DNA from: Candidatus Saccharibacteria bacterium oral taxon 488
GTDB lineage: Bacteria > Patescibacteriota > Saccharimonadia > Saccharimonadales > Saccharimonadaceae
Direction of reading: 5' to 3'
Assembly: GCA_013100805.1 (NCBI GenBank)
Contig: CP040000.1
Span: 310,001-374,000, forward strand
DNA: 64,000 bases
The notes beneath the pieces are model-generated. The model worked only from the letters and a program-made list of their open reading frames with translations. It was not told the DNA's origin and did no database searches. Position numbers and translations under genes: made by a program. Below are positions 16,295-25,226 of this stretch, in pieces (position 1 is the first letter of the stretch; each line of letters begins with the position of its first letter).

Positions 16295-18310
16295 TTATGG
16301 TTTTTGTTGGGCGGCAGCTGGCTCTGGGGTGGCGAGCGGTGCTGATGGCGTGGGTGTAGCGGTTGGCTCAGGGGGTGTGGGTGTGGCAAGAGGCTCGGGG
16401 GCTGGGTCGGGCGGTGTGGATGGCATGGCGGGCGCGGGAGCGGTTGGCTCAGTTGGTGGTGCGGGCATCAGCGGCAGCGGACTAAAGTTGGGCGGCGGCA
16501 CCGGCGGCGTGGCCGGCTTAGTTAGGACGGTATCGGCGGCGTCCGGTTGGGTAGCGTTGATCGGGACGGTCGGCTGGACGGCGACAGCGGTTGGCGGTTC
16601 GGCGGTTAGTGGTGGAGCAGCCGGTGTGGGGACGGTTGGTAATTGGCGCATGGCCTCGTCGGTTCGGGTGCGAGGAATCTCGAGGAAGAAGGTGCTACCC
16701 TTGCGGTATTCGCTGATGACGAATAGGCGGCCGGACATTGCCTCGGTCAAGCGGCGGCTGAGATACAGGCCGAGGCCGGTGCCACCGATCTCGCGGGTGT
16801 CGGAATTATCGACGCGGTAGAACTTTTGAAAGAGGTGTGGCACATCTTCGGCGGGGATGCCGATACCGCTGTCTTGGACGCTGATGGTGATCGTTTTGTC
16901 ATCGCCAGTGATGTCTATGACTACTTCCCCGTCGGGCGTGTACTTGATGGCATTTTCGATCAAGTTAGAAACAACTTCGCGGAGGTGATCGGCGTCAACG
17001 TTGGCGTAGTATGCTGGCTGGACAGTGGCGGCGGCGTCCGGACGGAAGGTGCAGACGAGGCCTTTTTCGGCGGCGCGTGGCGCCAGGCCCTCAAAAATCT
17101 CGCCAACGAAAGTAGTGATATTGATAATCTGTGGCTCGTTCTTGAGGCGGCCGTCTTCGGCGCGGCTGATATCAAGCAGGTCCTGGAACAGTCGGCCGAG
17201 GTGCTGGGCCGAGGCATGGGCCTTGGTGATGAAATCGCGCGCCTTGTCATCGATGTGGGCGGTGGCTGGGTTGAGCGCCAGGCCGAGGTAGCCTTCGATG
17301 GAGGCAACGGGGGTGCGCATTTCGTGGCTAGCGGTAGAGATGAATTCGGCTTGCTGGCGCTCCTCGGCTTTTTCCTTGGTGATGTCGCGAAAGACGACAA
17401 TGATACCTTCGTTGTCCTTGCCGACCGGTGAGGCGACGATGGAGACGAGGATTTGCTTGTCCGAGGCAGTGCGGAGGAGTAATTTGTCGGAGTGTGCCGG
17501 CCGATTATTGATCAGTGATTGCATGACCGGGTTTTCGGTAACGGTGACGTCTTTGCCGTCGGCGGTGACGAGTTGAATGACGCTTTGCCATTTGAGGCCG
17601 AGGGCGTCGCCTTGGTTCCAGCCGATGATCCGCTGAGCTGAGGGGTTGATTAGCTCGATATTGCCCTCGCGCGAGATGGCCAGCACACCGTCGTCGATAG
17701 TATTGATGACAATGTCAGAGGTGCCCTCGGCAGTGGATAATTTGGTGCGGAGTTCAGAAATATCACCGAGCTTGCTGACGCGCGGCTGATGGCGCCAGAT
17801 GATAAAGCCAAGAGCTAAGGGTGCCAGGCCAAAAAATAGGGCGCCAATCGTGGCGATGAGGCTGGCGTGCTGGGTGATGGCGGCGGTGGTGATGGCGGTG
17901 ACGACGAGGAGGCTGGTGCCGAGGACGACGGGCCAGCCAAAGAAGCCGGCGAATACCGCAGCGCTGAGCCAAGCGGCGGCGAATGGCGAGGCTAGAAAGC
18001 CGCTGGTGGCAACGAGCGAGCCGACGGCAAGGATGATCAGGCCGTAGACGGCGATGGATGCGGCGGTGATGGCTCGGCGCGGTAGCCACAGACAGAGGAT
18101 GAGGGCGGCGAGGCTGACGAGGGCGCTGATGGCGGCGGCGAGGTCGGTGATGGCTTCGCCGATGGGTAGCCGGTAACCGGTCGGGATAAAGCGCGCCCAA
18201 GCATAGAGGAGGACGATGACCAGCCCGACGAACAGGGCTGCCTCGCATAGTCGCCGCAGCCAAAATCGCGACAATTCACCGACTTGCGAAATATCCCCCG
18301 CCCACTTCAT
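16295..18310 (-). CDS. PAS-domain sensor histidine kinase with Pro-rich tail
   Basis: A 671-residue kinase. The N-terminal 180 residues form about six to seven TM helices with almost no loops. A PAS domain follows at about 190-300 (VINTIDDGVLAISREG onward), then HisKA (STASHEMRTP) and HATPase (GGTGLGLYLSRRL). The last 130 residues are Pro/Ala/Thr-rich and disordered, ending in AAAQQKP. The start at 18310 is preceded by TATAAT at exactly six bases; the longer frame to 18352 is rejected. The membrane-embedded sensor suggests detection of a membrane or membrane-soluble signal. Confidence 0.9.
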   Translation of the reverse strand: MKWAGDISQVGELSRFWLRRLCEAALFVGLVIVLLYAWARFIPTGYRLPIGEAITDLAAAISALVSLAALILCLWLPRRAITAASIAVYGLIILAVGSLVATSGFLASPFAAAWLSAAVFAGFFGWPVVLGTSLLVVTAITTAAITQHASLIATIGALFFGLAPLALGFIIWRHQPRVSKLGDISELRTKLSTAEGTSDIVINTIDDGVLAISREGNIELINPSAQRIIGWNQGDALGLKWQSVIQLVTADGKDVTVTENPVMQSLINNRPAHSDKLLLRTASDKQILVSIVASPVGKDNEGIIVVFRDITKEKAEERQQAEFISTASHEMRTPVASIEGYLGLALNPATAHIDDKARDFITKAHASAQHLGRLFQDLLDISRAEDGRLKNEPQIINITTFVGEIFEGLAPRAAEKGLVCTFRPDAAATVQPAYYANVDADHLREVVSNLIENAIKYTPDGEVVIDITGDDKTITISVQDSGIGIPAEDVPHLFQKFYRVDNSDTREIGGTGLGLYLSRRLTEAMSGRLFVISEYRKGSTFFLEIPRTRTDEAMRQLPTVPTPAAPPLTAEPPTAVAVQPTVPINATQPDAADTVLTKPATPPVPPPNFSPLPLMPAPPTEPTAPAPAMPSTPPDPAPEPLATPTPPEPTATPTPSAPLATPEPAAAQQKP

Positions 18311-18407
18311 GCTTGTATTATAGACCGAGACGAGCAAAAATGATACCCACATTGAGCCATGTCACGGCAAGTCAAGCATGGTACGCATTTGGCCGCCCTG
18401 AGGGCGC

Positions 18408-19667
18408 TTACCCCTTCCCTAAAATCGCCTCGAGCATCTTCATTCGCGAGGCCATGATGGCGGGGATGGCACCACTGATGATAGCAACCACTAGCACAAC
18501 CTCAGCACGGAATAGCAATTCCCACCACGATATGTTGAGTGTCACGTCGGCAATTGGTAGACTGAACGGATGCGCCACCACATATGGTACCAGCCCACCG
18601 AGGAAAATTGCCAAGCCGACCGCTATACCGCACACCGCATAAAATAGCGCTAGTAGAACATAGCTAAAGACGATCACTCGCGGCTTGACGCCAATCGCCC
18701 GCTGAATGCCGATTTGCCGCCGCTTGTTGATGATGTCAACGTAAATCACGATGAAGATCGTCACCGCCGCAATGATAATGCCGACTATCAGCATAATGGC
18801 GTTGAGCGACTGAAAACTACCGGTAATCGTATCCATAACCGTCGCTCCGTCACGCCAATCGTGAACGCGCAGGCCCGGATAGTTCAGGTCAGTAAGCGCT
18901 CGTTGCACCGACGCTTCCTTGCCGCGGCTGGTGCGCACGACGATCATGCTGGCATCGTTCTCGCCAGCCGTCAAATGGCTCGGTATGCCGCTGGTGAGCT
19001 TGCGCCATAAACCGCGCGAGATGTACGCCTGAATATCTGCATTATAGAACTTCGTCGAGGTAATACCGCCGACCTTAACGTCGACCTTTTTACCGTTAAC
19101 ATTTATCGTTACCCGATCGCCAACTTTAACCCCCTCGAGCGAACCTCTCTCGAGCAGCCGGCTACCCAGCACGATCTCGTCGTCACCCGCCAAAAACGTT
19201 CCGTCCGACACGCGGTTAGCGACCTCCAGGGTTTGGCGAAAGTCTCGTGGATTAACGACATTGATCCGAGCCTGTACCTGCTTGTCATCGTTATATCCTA
19301 AGACCGCCGGCACAGCCAGGATTTTGTCAGCCGCCGTCACGCCGTCGATGCGTTTGATCTCGGCCAGCTTATCATCGACATTGGTGATGTACTCGCCGGG
19401 CTTTTTGACATCGATATAGGCTTCGCCGACCATCAGGTTCTTGATCTGCGATTCAATCGCCGACGTGACGCCAGCTAGCAGCGACGATATGAAGGCTAGG
19501 TTAATGAATGCCACCGCCACCAGCAGCGTCGTCAGGCCCAGCGTCCACTTGCGGCCGCGCACGATGTACTGCCGCATCAATCGCCAGCCCAGCAAGAACT
19601 CGCGCCACAGATTGTTCTTGGGCTGGCGCGGCGTTTGCGTTTCCTGCGTTTTGCGGGACTGACTCAT
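18408..19667 (-). CDS. MacB/LolC-type ABC permease
   Basis: A 419-residue permease with the MacB layout: TM1 at about 41-65, a long extracytoplasmic MacB-PCD domain (about 66-285), then three C-terminal FtsX-type helices (about 290-312, 338-362 and 380-405). Such proteins use ATP hydrolysis to drive movements of an extracytoplasmic domain (mechanotransmission) and export peptides or extract lipoproteins. It overlaps the ATPase gene by four bases (ATGA) and is its partner. The substrate is unknown. Confidence 0.9.
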   Translation of the reverse strand: MSQSRKTQETQTPRQPKNNLWREFLLGWRLMRQYIVRGRKWTLGLTTLLVAVAFINLAFISSLLAGVTSAIESQIKNLMVGEAYIDVKKPGEYITNVDDKLAEIKRIDGVTAADKILAVPAVLGYNDDKQVQARINVVNPRDFRQTLEVANRVSDGTFLAGDDEIVLGSRLLERGSLEGVKVGDRVTINVNGKKVDVKVGGITSTKFYNADIQAYISRGLWRKLTSGIPSHLTAGENDASMIVVRTSRGKEASVQRALTDLNYPGLRVHDWRDGATVMDTITGSFQSLNAIMLIVGIIIAAVTIFIVIYVDIINKRRQIGIQRAIGVKPRVIVFSYVLLALFYAVCGIAVGLAIFLGGLVPYVVAHPFSLPIADVTLNISWWELLFRAEVVLVVAIISGAIPAIMASRMKMLEAILGKG

Positions 19668-20386
19668 AGTAGTCTCCCGGCTGCGGGCTGACGCTCGCCT
19701 TTTAATTTGCCGTTTTCAAACACGATTTGCCGCTTGGCATAGGCTAGTTCATCAGCTTCATGCGAGATCATCACCAAGGTTATGCCGCTGGCGTTAATTT
19801 CCTTCAACGTTTCCATAACATTCTTTGAGGCAACCGTATCTAGGTTAGCCGTCGGCTCGTCGGCAAAGATAATGTGCGGCTCATTGACCAGCGCCCGGGC
19901 AATCGCCACGCGCTGCTGTTCGCCGCCAGATAATTGCGATGGCAGATGGCGCGCTCTGTCCTTCAAACTAACACGATCTAGTTCTTGCAGAGCTTTTTGC
20001 TTAGCAATCTTCGCCGAGCACCACATTAGCCGCGGCAACATGACGTTTTCTAGGGCGGTGAGCTCGCGGATCAGGGCGTACTCTTGAAAAATATAGCCAA
20101 CTTGGCGCAGGCGCAGTTCAATTCGCTGTTTTTCTGGCAGCTGAGTGATCTCTATCGCTGGTGTCTCATCACCCCTACTATCAAACCAGATTGTGCCGCT
20201 ATCGGGGCGATCCAACATCGCCACCTGATGCATAAAGGTCGATTTGCCCGAACCGTTGCGCCCCGTGATCATCAGAAAATCACCGTGACGAATCGAAAAA
20301 CTGACGTCCTTGAGCGCACGCGTGGCGCTATCACCCGAGCCGTACGTCTTGCTGAGATGCTCAATGGTAAGAATTTCGCGGGCCAT
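19664..20386 (-). CDS. MacB/LolD-type ABC ATP-binding protein
   Basis: A 240-residue ATPase with Walker A GRNGSGKST, signature LSGGEQQRVAIARAL, Walker B IIFADEPTANLDT and switch His in MISHEADE, all diagnostic of the LolD/MacB/FtsE class. The start at 20386 has TATACT exactly six bases upstream, so the mRNA should be leaderless; the frame to 20422 adds an unsupported extension. It forms a two-gene operon with the downstream permease. Confidence 0.93.
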   Translation of the reverse strand: MAREILTIEHLSKTYGSGDSATRALKDVSFSIRHGDFLMITGRNGSGKSTFMHQVAMLDRPDSGTIWFDSRGDETPAIEITQLPEKQRIELRLRQVGYIFQEYALIRELTALENVMLPRLMWCSAKIAKQKALQELDRVSLKDRARHLPSQLSGGEQQRVAIARALVNEPHIIFADEPTANLDTVASKNVMETLKEINASGITLVMISHEADELAYAKRQIVFENGKLKGERQPAAGRLL

Positions 20387-20440
20387 AGTATCAGTATAGC
20401 GCGCGGTGGGGCGCTGCTTCAAGCCGAGATCCCGAAAAAC

Positions 20441-20944
20441 CTACCGTAGTTTTGTTACCATTTCTACTTCGCGGGCCATAAGACCATATTTTTCATAGAA
20501 CGCTATGGCGCGCTGGTTGCCGCTCAGTACTTTTAACCGTAAGGTATCGCAATTTTTACTCTGGAAATAACGCTTCATTTCATCCAGCAAGGCTCGCCCG
20601 ATACCGCTACCTCGCTGCTCTGGCTCGACATAGAGCAGTCCGATCCAGCCGTCTTTTCGCGGCGCGTGCACCGCATCAAAAACAGCGTCTTGACCAGGCT
20701 GATGATCAATAATCACGCCCTGAATAAAGCCGACCACCTGGCCATTCTCCTCGGCAACATACATCGCGCCGTCCATATCCTCGCTATCGTCGATCATCCG
20801 CTGCATGTAGCCGTGCGCGTCTCGCGAACTGGCAAACGGCAGCGATTCCGCAGTATCGTCAACTTGGGCAAAATATGCGTGCAGTTTGATCGCCAGCTTA
20901 TCAATTGCGGCGCGGTCTTTGGGGTGGAAGGGTCGAATTGTCAT
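20441..20944 (-). CDS. GNAT-family N-acetyltransferase
   Basis: A 167-residue acetyl-CoA-dependent transferase. The acetyl-CoA loop is in EQRGSGIGRALLDEM (about 110-125), followed by LRLKVLSGNQRAIAFYEKYG, typical of GNAT motif B. The acceptor cannot be predicted. TATGAT is six bases upstream of the ATG, so it is leaderless. It is the last gene before base composition falls sharply on the right. Confidence 0.9.
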   Translation of the reverse strand: MTIRPFHPKDRAAIDKLAIKLHAYFAQVDDTAESLPFASSRDAHGYMQRMIDDSEDMDGAMYVAEENGQVVGFIQGVIIDHQPGQDAVFDAVHAPRKDGWIGLLYVEPEQRGSGIGRALLDEMKRYFQSKNCDTLRLKVLSGNQRAIAFYEKYGLMAREVEMVTKLR

Positions 20945-21103
20945 AATGAAATCATACTATGGTGGAGTATCAATGGTAAAGCTCATGCTGTCGCTAAAAA
21001 GGCTTACCTAAATAGAACGATTTGATTTTTATTCTTTAGCAAAAATCAATTGTTATATCATTGTATATAATTTTTTAATTGTTTTACTAGGGATGAATTT
21101 GAC

Positions 21104-21493
21104 TTATTCCCAAAACTTATCTTCTTCGTCTTGTTGTTCTGCAAAAGTCCACACTTCCTGTATCTTGCCATCCTCTATTCTAAATAAATCAATGCCGGGA
21201 TCATTTAGTTTTTCACCTTCTTTTTCAGCTAAAGAAACGACACTGGCGGCCACAAAACAGTCATTACTTGCAGCCCAATTTGTAATTACTCTAAATGTAC
21301 CATTACTTCTTTTGATAAATTCTCCTAGACGCTCTCCTAGCGCCTGTTTTCCTTTAACAATTCCTGAAAGTGGACCCTCTCCTCCCATGTGCCATACAAT
21401 ATCATCAGACATCGTTTCAAAAACTGCTTCAACATTTCCCTTTGATAATGCTTCTGTATAAGCATTAAATACTTTCATGACCTCATTTTTCAT
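21104..21493 (-). CDS. SnoaL/NTF2-like domain protein
   Basis: A 129-residue NTF2-fold protein with the usual N-terminal helix pair (VMKVFNAYTEALSKGN), then VFETMSDDIVWHMGG and strands ending in DGKIQEVWTFAEQQ. Such proteins are ketosteroid-isomerase-like enzymes or ligand-binding proteins, and the activity cannot be assigned. The start at 21493 follows GAAAGGAGA at ideal spacing, so unlike most upstream genes it uses a Shine-Dalgarno. A TATAAT lies near 21541. AT-rich composition suggests recent acquisition. Confidence 0.8.
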   Translation of the reverse strand: MKNEVMKVFNAYTEALSKGNVEAVFETMSDDIVWHMGGEGPLSGIVKGKQALGERLGEFIKRSNGTFRVITNWAASNDCFVAASVVSLAEKEGEKLNDPGIDLFRIEDGKIQEVWTFAEQQDEEDKFWE

Positions 21494-21612
21494 AGCTGTT
21501 CTCCTTTCATTTTTTGAGAAATGTTTTTCTCTTACTGTCATTATACATTACGACTCAGAAACTTTTACAAGGAAAACGGGCGATTATAATCTTATATCAC
21601 CTAAGTGCAGGT

Positions 21613-21759
21613 ATGAAAAGGTTTGGTGAGCCAACCAATATAAATGTGGAACTCCTTTTTCGCGATTTGTTTGTGCTGTGTGATCGCTTCAAGGAGCTCG
21701 GTATGGTCATTAAAAATAGTGAGGTGTATTTGCCGGATTTGGAGGAGCGTGATGTTTAA
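21613..21759 (+). CDS. Very small protein upstream of the PLD gene
   Basis: A 48-residue frame from ATG 21613 (AGGT directly upstream, TATAAT near 21585) with an ordinary amphipathic sequence (LLFRDLFVLCDRFKEL). Its stop overlaps the start of the PLD-domain gene by eight bases. It may be a real small partner, or the remnant of a longer gene. No family recognised. Confidence 0.4.
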   Translation: MKRFGEPTNINVELLFRDLFVLCDRFKELGMVIKNSEVYLPDLEERDV

Positions 21760-22213
21760 TTTGCGAAAATCAAACTCAAAACTCTACGACCAAAATACTT
21801 TCGACGACCAGTTTATGCGCGACTTACGAAAGGCACGAAAAAGCATTATCATCGAAAGCCCGTTTCTCAGAACCGCTCGAGTTAAAAAATTTATCCCGTT
21901 ATTTCATAGTCTCAAAAAGCGTGGTGTGGAAATACTACTCAATACCAAGCCGCCCGAAGAACATGACGAAATATACAAATTGCAAGCCCAAAAATCCCTA
22001 GGTTTACTACAATCTGCGGGTGTCGAAGTTCTTTTTACAGTTAAACATCACCGCAAATTAGCCATCATCGACAGAGAAATTATTTACGAAGGCAGCCTAA
22101 ACATTTTCTCATATCGTGACAGTTGTGAGATAATGAGAAGGACAATATCTGTGCTTGAGGCAGAAATGTTGATAGATTTTATCGGCTTAAATAAATTTAT
22201 GGAGGTGAGATAA
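21752..22213 (+). CDS. PLD-domain protein with a single HKD motif
   Basis: A 153-residue phospholipase D-like protein. The catalytic HxKx4D motif is HRKLAIID, followed by EGSLNIFSY, and SIIIESPFLR precedes it. A single HKD half-site means it should work as a dimer, like bacterial PLD nucleases such as Nuc and the nuclease domains of some restriction enzymes. The start at 21752 has GGAGG upstream; the longer frame from 21644 is out of context. The two flanking small frames are tightly spaced, suggesting a three-gene operon. Nuclease versus lipase activity is undecided. Confidence 0.78.
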   Translation: MFNLRKSNSKLYDQNTFDDQFMRDLRKARKSIIIESPFLRTARVKKFIPLFHSLKKRGVEILLNTKPPEEHDEIYKLQAQKSLGLLQSAGVEVLFTVKHHRKLAIIDREIIYEGSLNIFSYRDSCEIMRRTISVLEAEMLIDFIGLNKFMEVR

Positions 22214-22215
22214 TC

Positions 22216-22440
22216 ATGAACGACGAGGACACGATCAAGAATCTTCGTCTGTACGAGGACGAAGAAACGATTCGGAAAACGATCCACTACTTGGAACTTC
22301 ACGACCCAGAAAATGCCAATCGCGAATACGCGGTCGGATTCCTGAAATTCATGCAGCGGTTTGCGCACGTCGCTAGCAAGAATGAGGAGTTTGATTTTGA
22401 GGGGTTTTTGGAGAAATATAAAAAATCTTCGGACTCTTAA
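22216..22440 (+). CDS. Small acidic protein in the PLD operon
   Basis: A 74-residue acidic, helical protein starting three bases after the PLD stop with GGAGG upstream. It contains MNDEDTIKNL and ends in EKYKKSSDS. The spacing and charge suggest a partner or inhibitor of the PLD protein, but no family is recognised. It converges on the GHKL gene. Confidence 0.6.
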   Translation: MNDEDTIKNLRLYEDEETIRKTIHYLELHDPENANREYAVGFLKFMQRFAHVASKNEEFDFEGFLEKYKKSSDS

Positions 22441-22453
22441 TACTCAATGATGT

Positions 22454-24130
22454 CTAGCTAGAGAGTAGGTTTTTAATTTTTGACTTAATGTTAGTATATA
22501 TTACCGATAGTCTGTCTTTGGCATCTTGTGTAAGCCTTGATGTATGCATTAGTGCATTACGAATTGGCATAAAGGCCTTTTCATCACATATACCACTGTC
22601 TTCTGCATAATTATTTTGCGATAAGTAAGCTAAGTAGGTCAACCGCTCCAAATCTAGATAGAATAAATCGTCGTTATCTTGACGTATATCTATAGATAGA
22701 TTACTCTTGTTCTTCCTCTTTATTTCCATTTCTCGGTAACGCTTGATTTGCTTCCTCGCTATACAATCAGGATCTGTGTTATCATCAATAGTTATGGATT
22801 GATATCTTATTAACTTTCGAGTGAGGTTTTCTAATATGAAGCATTCCGTATATGATTGAAGGTTAAAAGTAGCATCCTCTTCAAGCCCATTTATCCATTT
22901 CTTTATTCTTTTAATAGGCTCTGAATTATCGGGCAAATCTGGCTTATATTCGTTTACTGTCTCGTTGTATAATTTCTTTGAGGCACGCTCCTTCTGTGAA
23001 AAACGCGGGTTATCATTATCTCCATCTTGCTTGATCTCAATACGCCACTTATCCCATTGGTCAATTATAGATTTAACAACCGGCTTTATATCTTCAAGCA
23101 ACTCACGGAATAGTGCGTCGTCAGACACGATTCCCTCGCGGCTACTAGTAAATCTGTCAATCCCATCTCCGTCAAGATCATTATAGTGGATCTGTCCATA
23201 CATATAACTTTCTGGTACTCTTGCGCTTTGAATATGCTTTAGTATGTCTCGCTCGCGAAGCCGGCCATTAACGAACAAGTCTACTCCAACTCTTTCTTGA
23301 GCTCCTAGTATGTTTAGGTCTTTTGGCTTTTCAACCGAGGCTATGAAACCGCTAACATTCTTATAAATATCAATATCCGCTGTCCGCACTGCTAATGCTG
23401 AGAGGGTGTAAATAAATGAGTCTTGATCATTTTTATTAATTGGCCACAAAAATTGAGTCCTATCGGTTAAATCTTTTATGTCGTCTAGATTTATTTCATT
23501 ACCATCAACGTAAATCTTGAAACTTTCATCAACGAGAGAGAAGCGAAAATATAGTGCAATAGCTTTTCGTATATTCTCTAATGTATTGACTATACCGCCC
23601 TTAAGATTAACGAACTTGATAATAGTCCCTTGTTCCATTCCGTCAAGCAACTTTATATCTTCACTAGAAAGCGCTCCTAGATTGTATGATTCGTGATCTC
23701 TGTCATCTTGTATAGCCTCATCTAGCTCGCTGTTGTCTATCACTCCACCGGTGACTGGCTCACCAGCTTTTTTCGTCACTATAACGACGCGGTTAGCGCA
23801 CGAAAGGAGGGCTAGTTTTCCAATTCCTTTTCTACCTATATACGGACGACCTTTTCGTGAGTTTGACCCATTTGTCCGTTTTGAGTAGCCAATTCTTAAA
23901 AACTTGCCGCTAAAATCAGATGCGGACATACCGTCGCCATCATCAATAACGAGCATTTCTGATTTTTCTCTATTTATGATAATTTTGACATTATCAGCAT
24001 CTGCATCCCAAGAATTAGATATAGCCTCGCCTAGTATGGTTATAAAGTTTCGATAGAGATTTCTACCAAGACTATTTAGTACTGCTAACGATATATTAAA
24101 AGTAAATTGACCATCGTTTTCGGCGTTCAT
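22454..24130 (-). CDS. GHKL (MORC/Hsp90-like) ATPase with HEPN-like C-terminus
   Basis: A 558-residue protein. The N-terminus is a GHKL ATPase: N-box GEAISNSWDAD (34-44, with E35 and N39), DDGDGM (63-68) and GRKGIGKLA (99-107), as in Hsp90, MutL and MORC proteins. A long middle domain follows, and near the C-terminus RNALMH (524-529) fits the Rx4H motif of HEPN RNases within a helical context. Its ATG overlaps the stop of the upstream cytosine methyltransferase gene by four bases. GHKL ATPases coupled to DNA methyltransferases are known in restriction-like systems, so it is probably the effector or motor of a defence pair. The HEPN assignment is my own reading from one motif. Confidence 0.8.
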   Translation of the reverse strand: MNAENDGQFTFNISLAVLNSLGRNLYRNFITILGEAISNSWDADADNVKIIINREKSEMLVIDDGDGMSASDFSGKFLRIGYSKRTNGSNSRKGRPYIGRKGIGKLALLSCANRVVIVTKKAGEPVTGGVIDNSELDEAIQDDRDHESYNLGALSSEDIKLLDGMEQGTIIKFVNLKGGIVNTLENIRKAIALYFRFSLVDESFKIYVDGNEINLDDIKDLTDRTQFLWPINKNDQDSFIYTLSALAVRTADIDIYKNVSGFIASVEKPKDLNILGAQERVGVDLFVNGRLRERDILKHIQSARVPESYMYGQIHYNDLDGDGIDRFTSSREGIVSDDALFRELLEDIKPVVKSIIDQWDKWRIEIKQDGDNDNPRFSQKERASKKLYNETVNEYKPDLPDNSEPIKRIKKWINGLEEDATFNLQSYTECFILENLTRKLIRYQSITIDDNTDPDCIARKQIKRYREMEIKRKNKSNLSIDIRQDNDDLFYLDLERLTYLAYLSQNNYAEDSGICDEKAFMPIRNALMHTSRLTQDAKDRLSVIYTNIKSKIKNLLSS

Positions 24131-25182
24131 AATTCTATATTCTCCAAGTGATCATTGATAGACATGCCAATAATTTTCCCTAAATCAACTGGCACAGCAT
24201 TGCCTATATGTCTACTGATTGTGCCGATTGCAACATTATTAACATCTTCGAAAAATTTATAATCTCTTGGAAAGGTCTGGAGCAGTGCACCCTCTCTGAG
24301 AGATATCGCTCTATCTTGCTCAGGATGACCATAACGACCAGTACCGAATGAATAAAATTGCGTTGTAATAGTCGGCGAAGGCTTATCCCATTCCATTCGA
24401 CCATATACACTGCCGAATGACTTGCCGGACGGCTTTTTGTAGCATTCTGGCAGTAGTAGCTCGTCCCAGTCTCGCCACGTGCCGCCTGGTTTTGATTGCT
24501 TGATTCTCTTAAGATTTATTTCGGTTAATCCAGCACTTCTATGAAGAGGGTCACTTTCGTCAATTTGTCCTTGAGATATTACAGGCAGCCCTGACAATAC
24601 GTCTCTGACCGTAAGTTTTTTCTCTATAGAGGTTTCTGGAATTAGCTGAATTTCACCGTGTTTTGATGCCAATAGAACAAGCCGACGACGCTTTTGTGGT
24701 AGCCCGTATTTACTACAGTCAACTATTTTGTAGCTCGTATAATAGCCTAATTCATCTAGCTTCTTCAGAAAATCTTCAAATATGTCGTACTTGTGAAGCT
24801 CTGGAACGTTTTCCATAGATACAATATCTGGCTTTATGTCTTCAATATACTGAGCAAACGACCTCAATAGATTCCAGCGGACGTCTGTCTTGGTGTCTAT
24901 ACTTTTGCGGTATTTATTGGCGTGACGCGAAAATCTCTGACAAGGTGCACAGCCGACCAAGACCTTTATATCAGCTTTTCCGAACATATTATCTACGTCT
25001 GAACTTGGTAACTTTGATACATCTGCTTCAATAAATCTTGTATGGTTATTCTCTTCGTAGGCGTACCGGCACGTTGCGTCATTATCTATACCAGCAACGA
25101 CATCAAGTCCAGCTTTTTTTAGTCCGCAAGTTAACCCACCCACGCCGCAAAATAGGTCTACGACGGCAATGTTATTATTCAT
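24127..25182 (-). CDS. DNA (cytosine-5) methyltransferase
   Basis: A 351-residue m5C methyltransferase. Motif I is VDLFCGVGGLTCG (8-20), motif IV is CAPCQRFS with nucleophile Cys81, motif VI is ENVPEL (124-129), motif VIII is QKRRRLVLL, and motif X is GNAVPVDLG. The target-recognition region between VIII and IX is about 110 residues, so specificity cannot be read. TATACT lies six bases upstream of the ATG. No restriction endonuclease gene is adjacent; the GHKL ATPase is coupled instead. Confidence 0.94.
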   Translation of the reverse strand: MNNNIAVVDLFCGVGGLTCGLKKAGLDVVAGIDNDATCRYAYEENNHTRFIEADVSKLPSSDVDNMFGKADIKVLVGCAPCQRFSRHANKYRKSIDTKTDVRWNLLRSFAQYIEDIKPDIVSMENVPELHKYDIFEDFLKKLDELGYYTSYKIVDCSKYGLPQKRRRLVLLASKHGEIQLIPETSIEKKLTVRDVLSGLPVISQGQIDESDPLHRSAGLTEINLKRIKQSKPGGTWRDWDELLLPECYKKPSGKSFGSVYGRMEWDKPSPTITTQFYSFGTGRYGHPEQDRAISLREGALLQTFPRDYKFFEDVNNVAIGTISRHIGNAVPVDLGKIIGMSINDHLENIEL

Positions 25183-25226
25183 ACTTACAGTATAGCAATA
25201 TATACTGCTTGTGCCTAGCTAAAGTC

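Noticed and set aside
16218..16820. A 200-residue Gly/Val/Ala-rich plus-strand frame
   Set aside because: Antisense of the kinase's Pro-rich tail, for the same reason as the previous frame.
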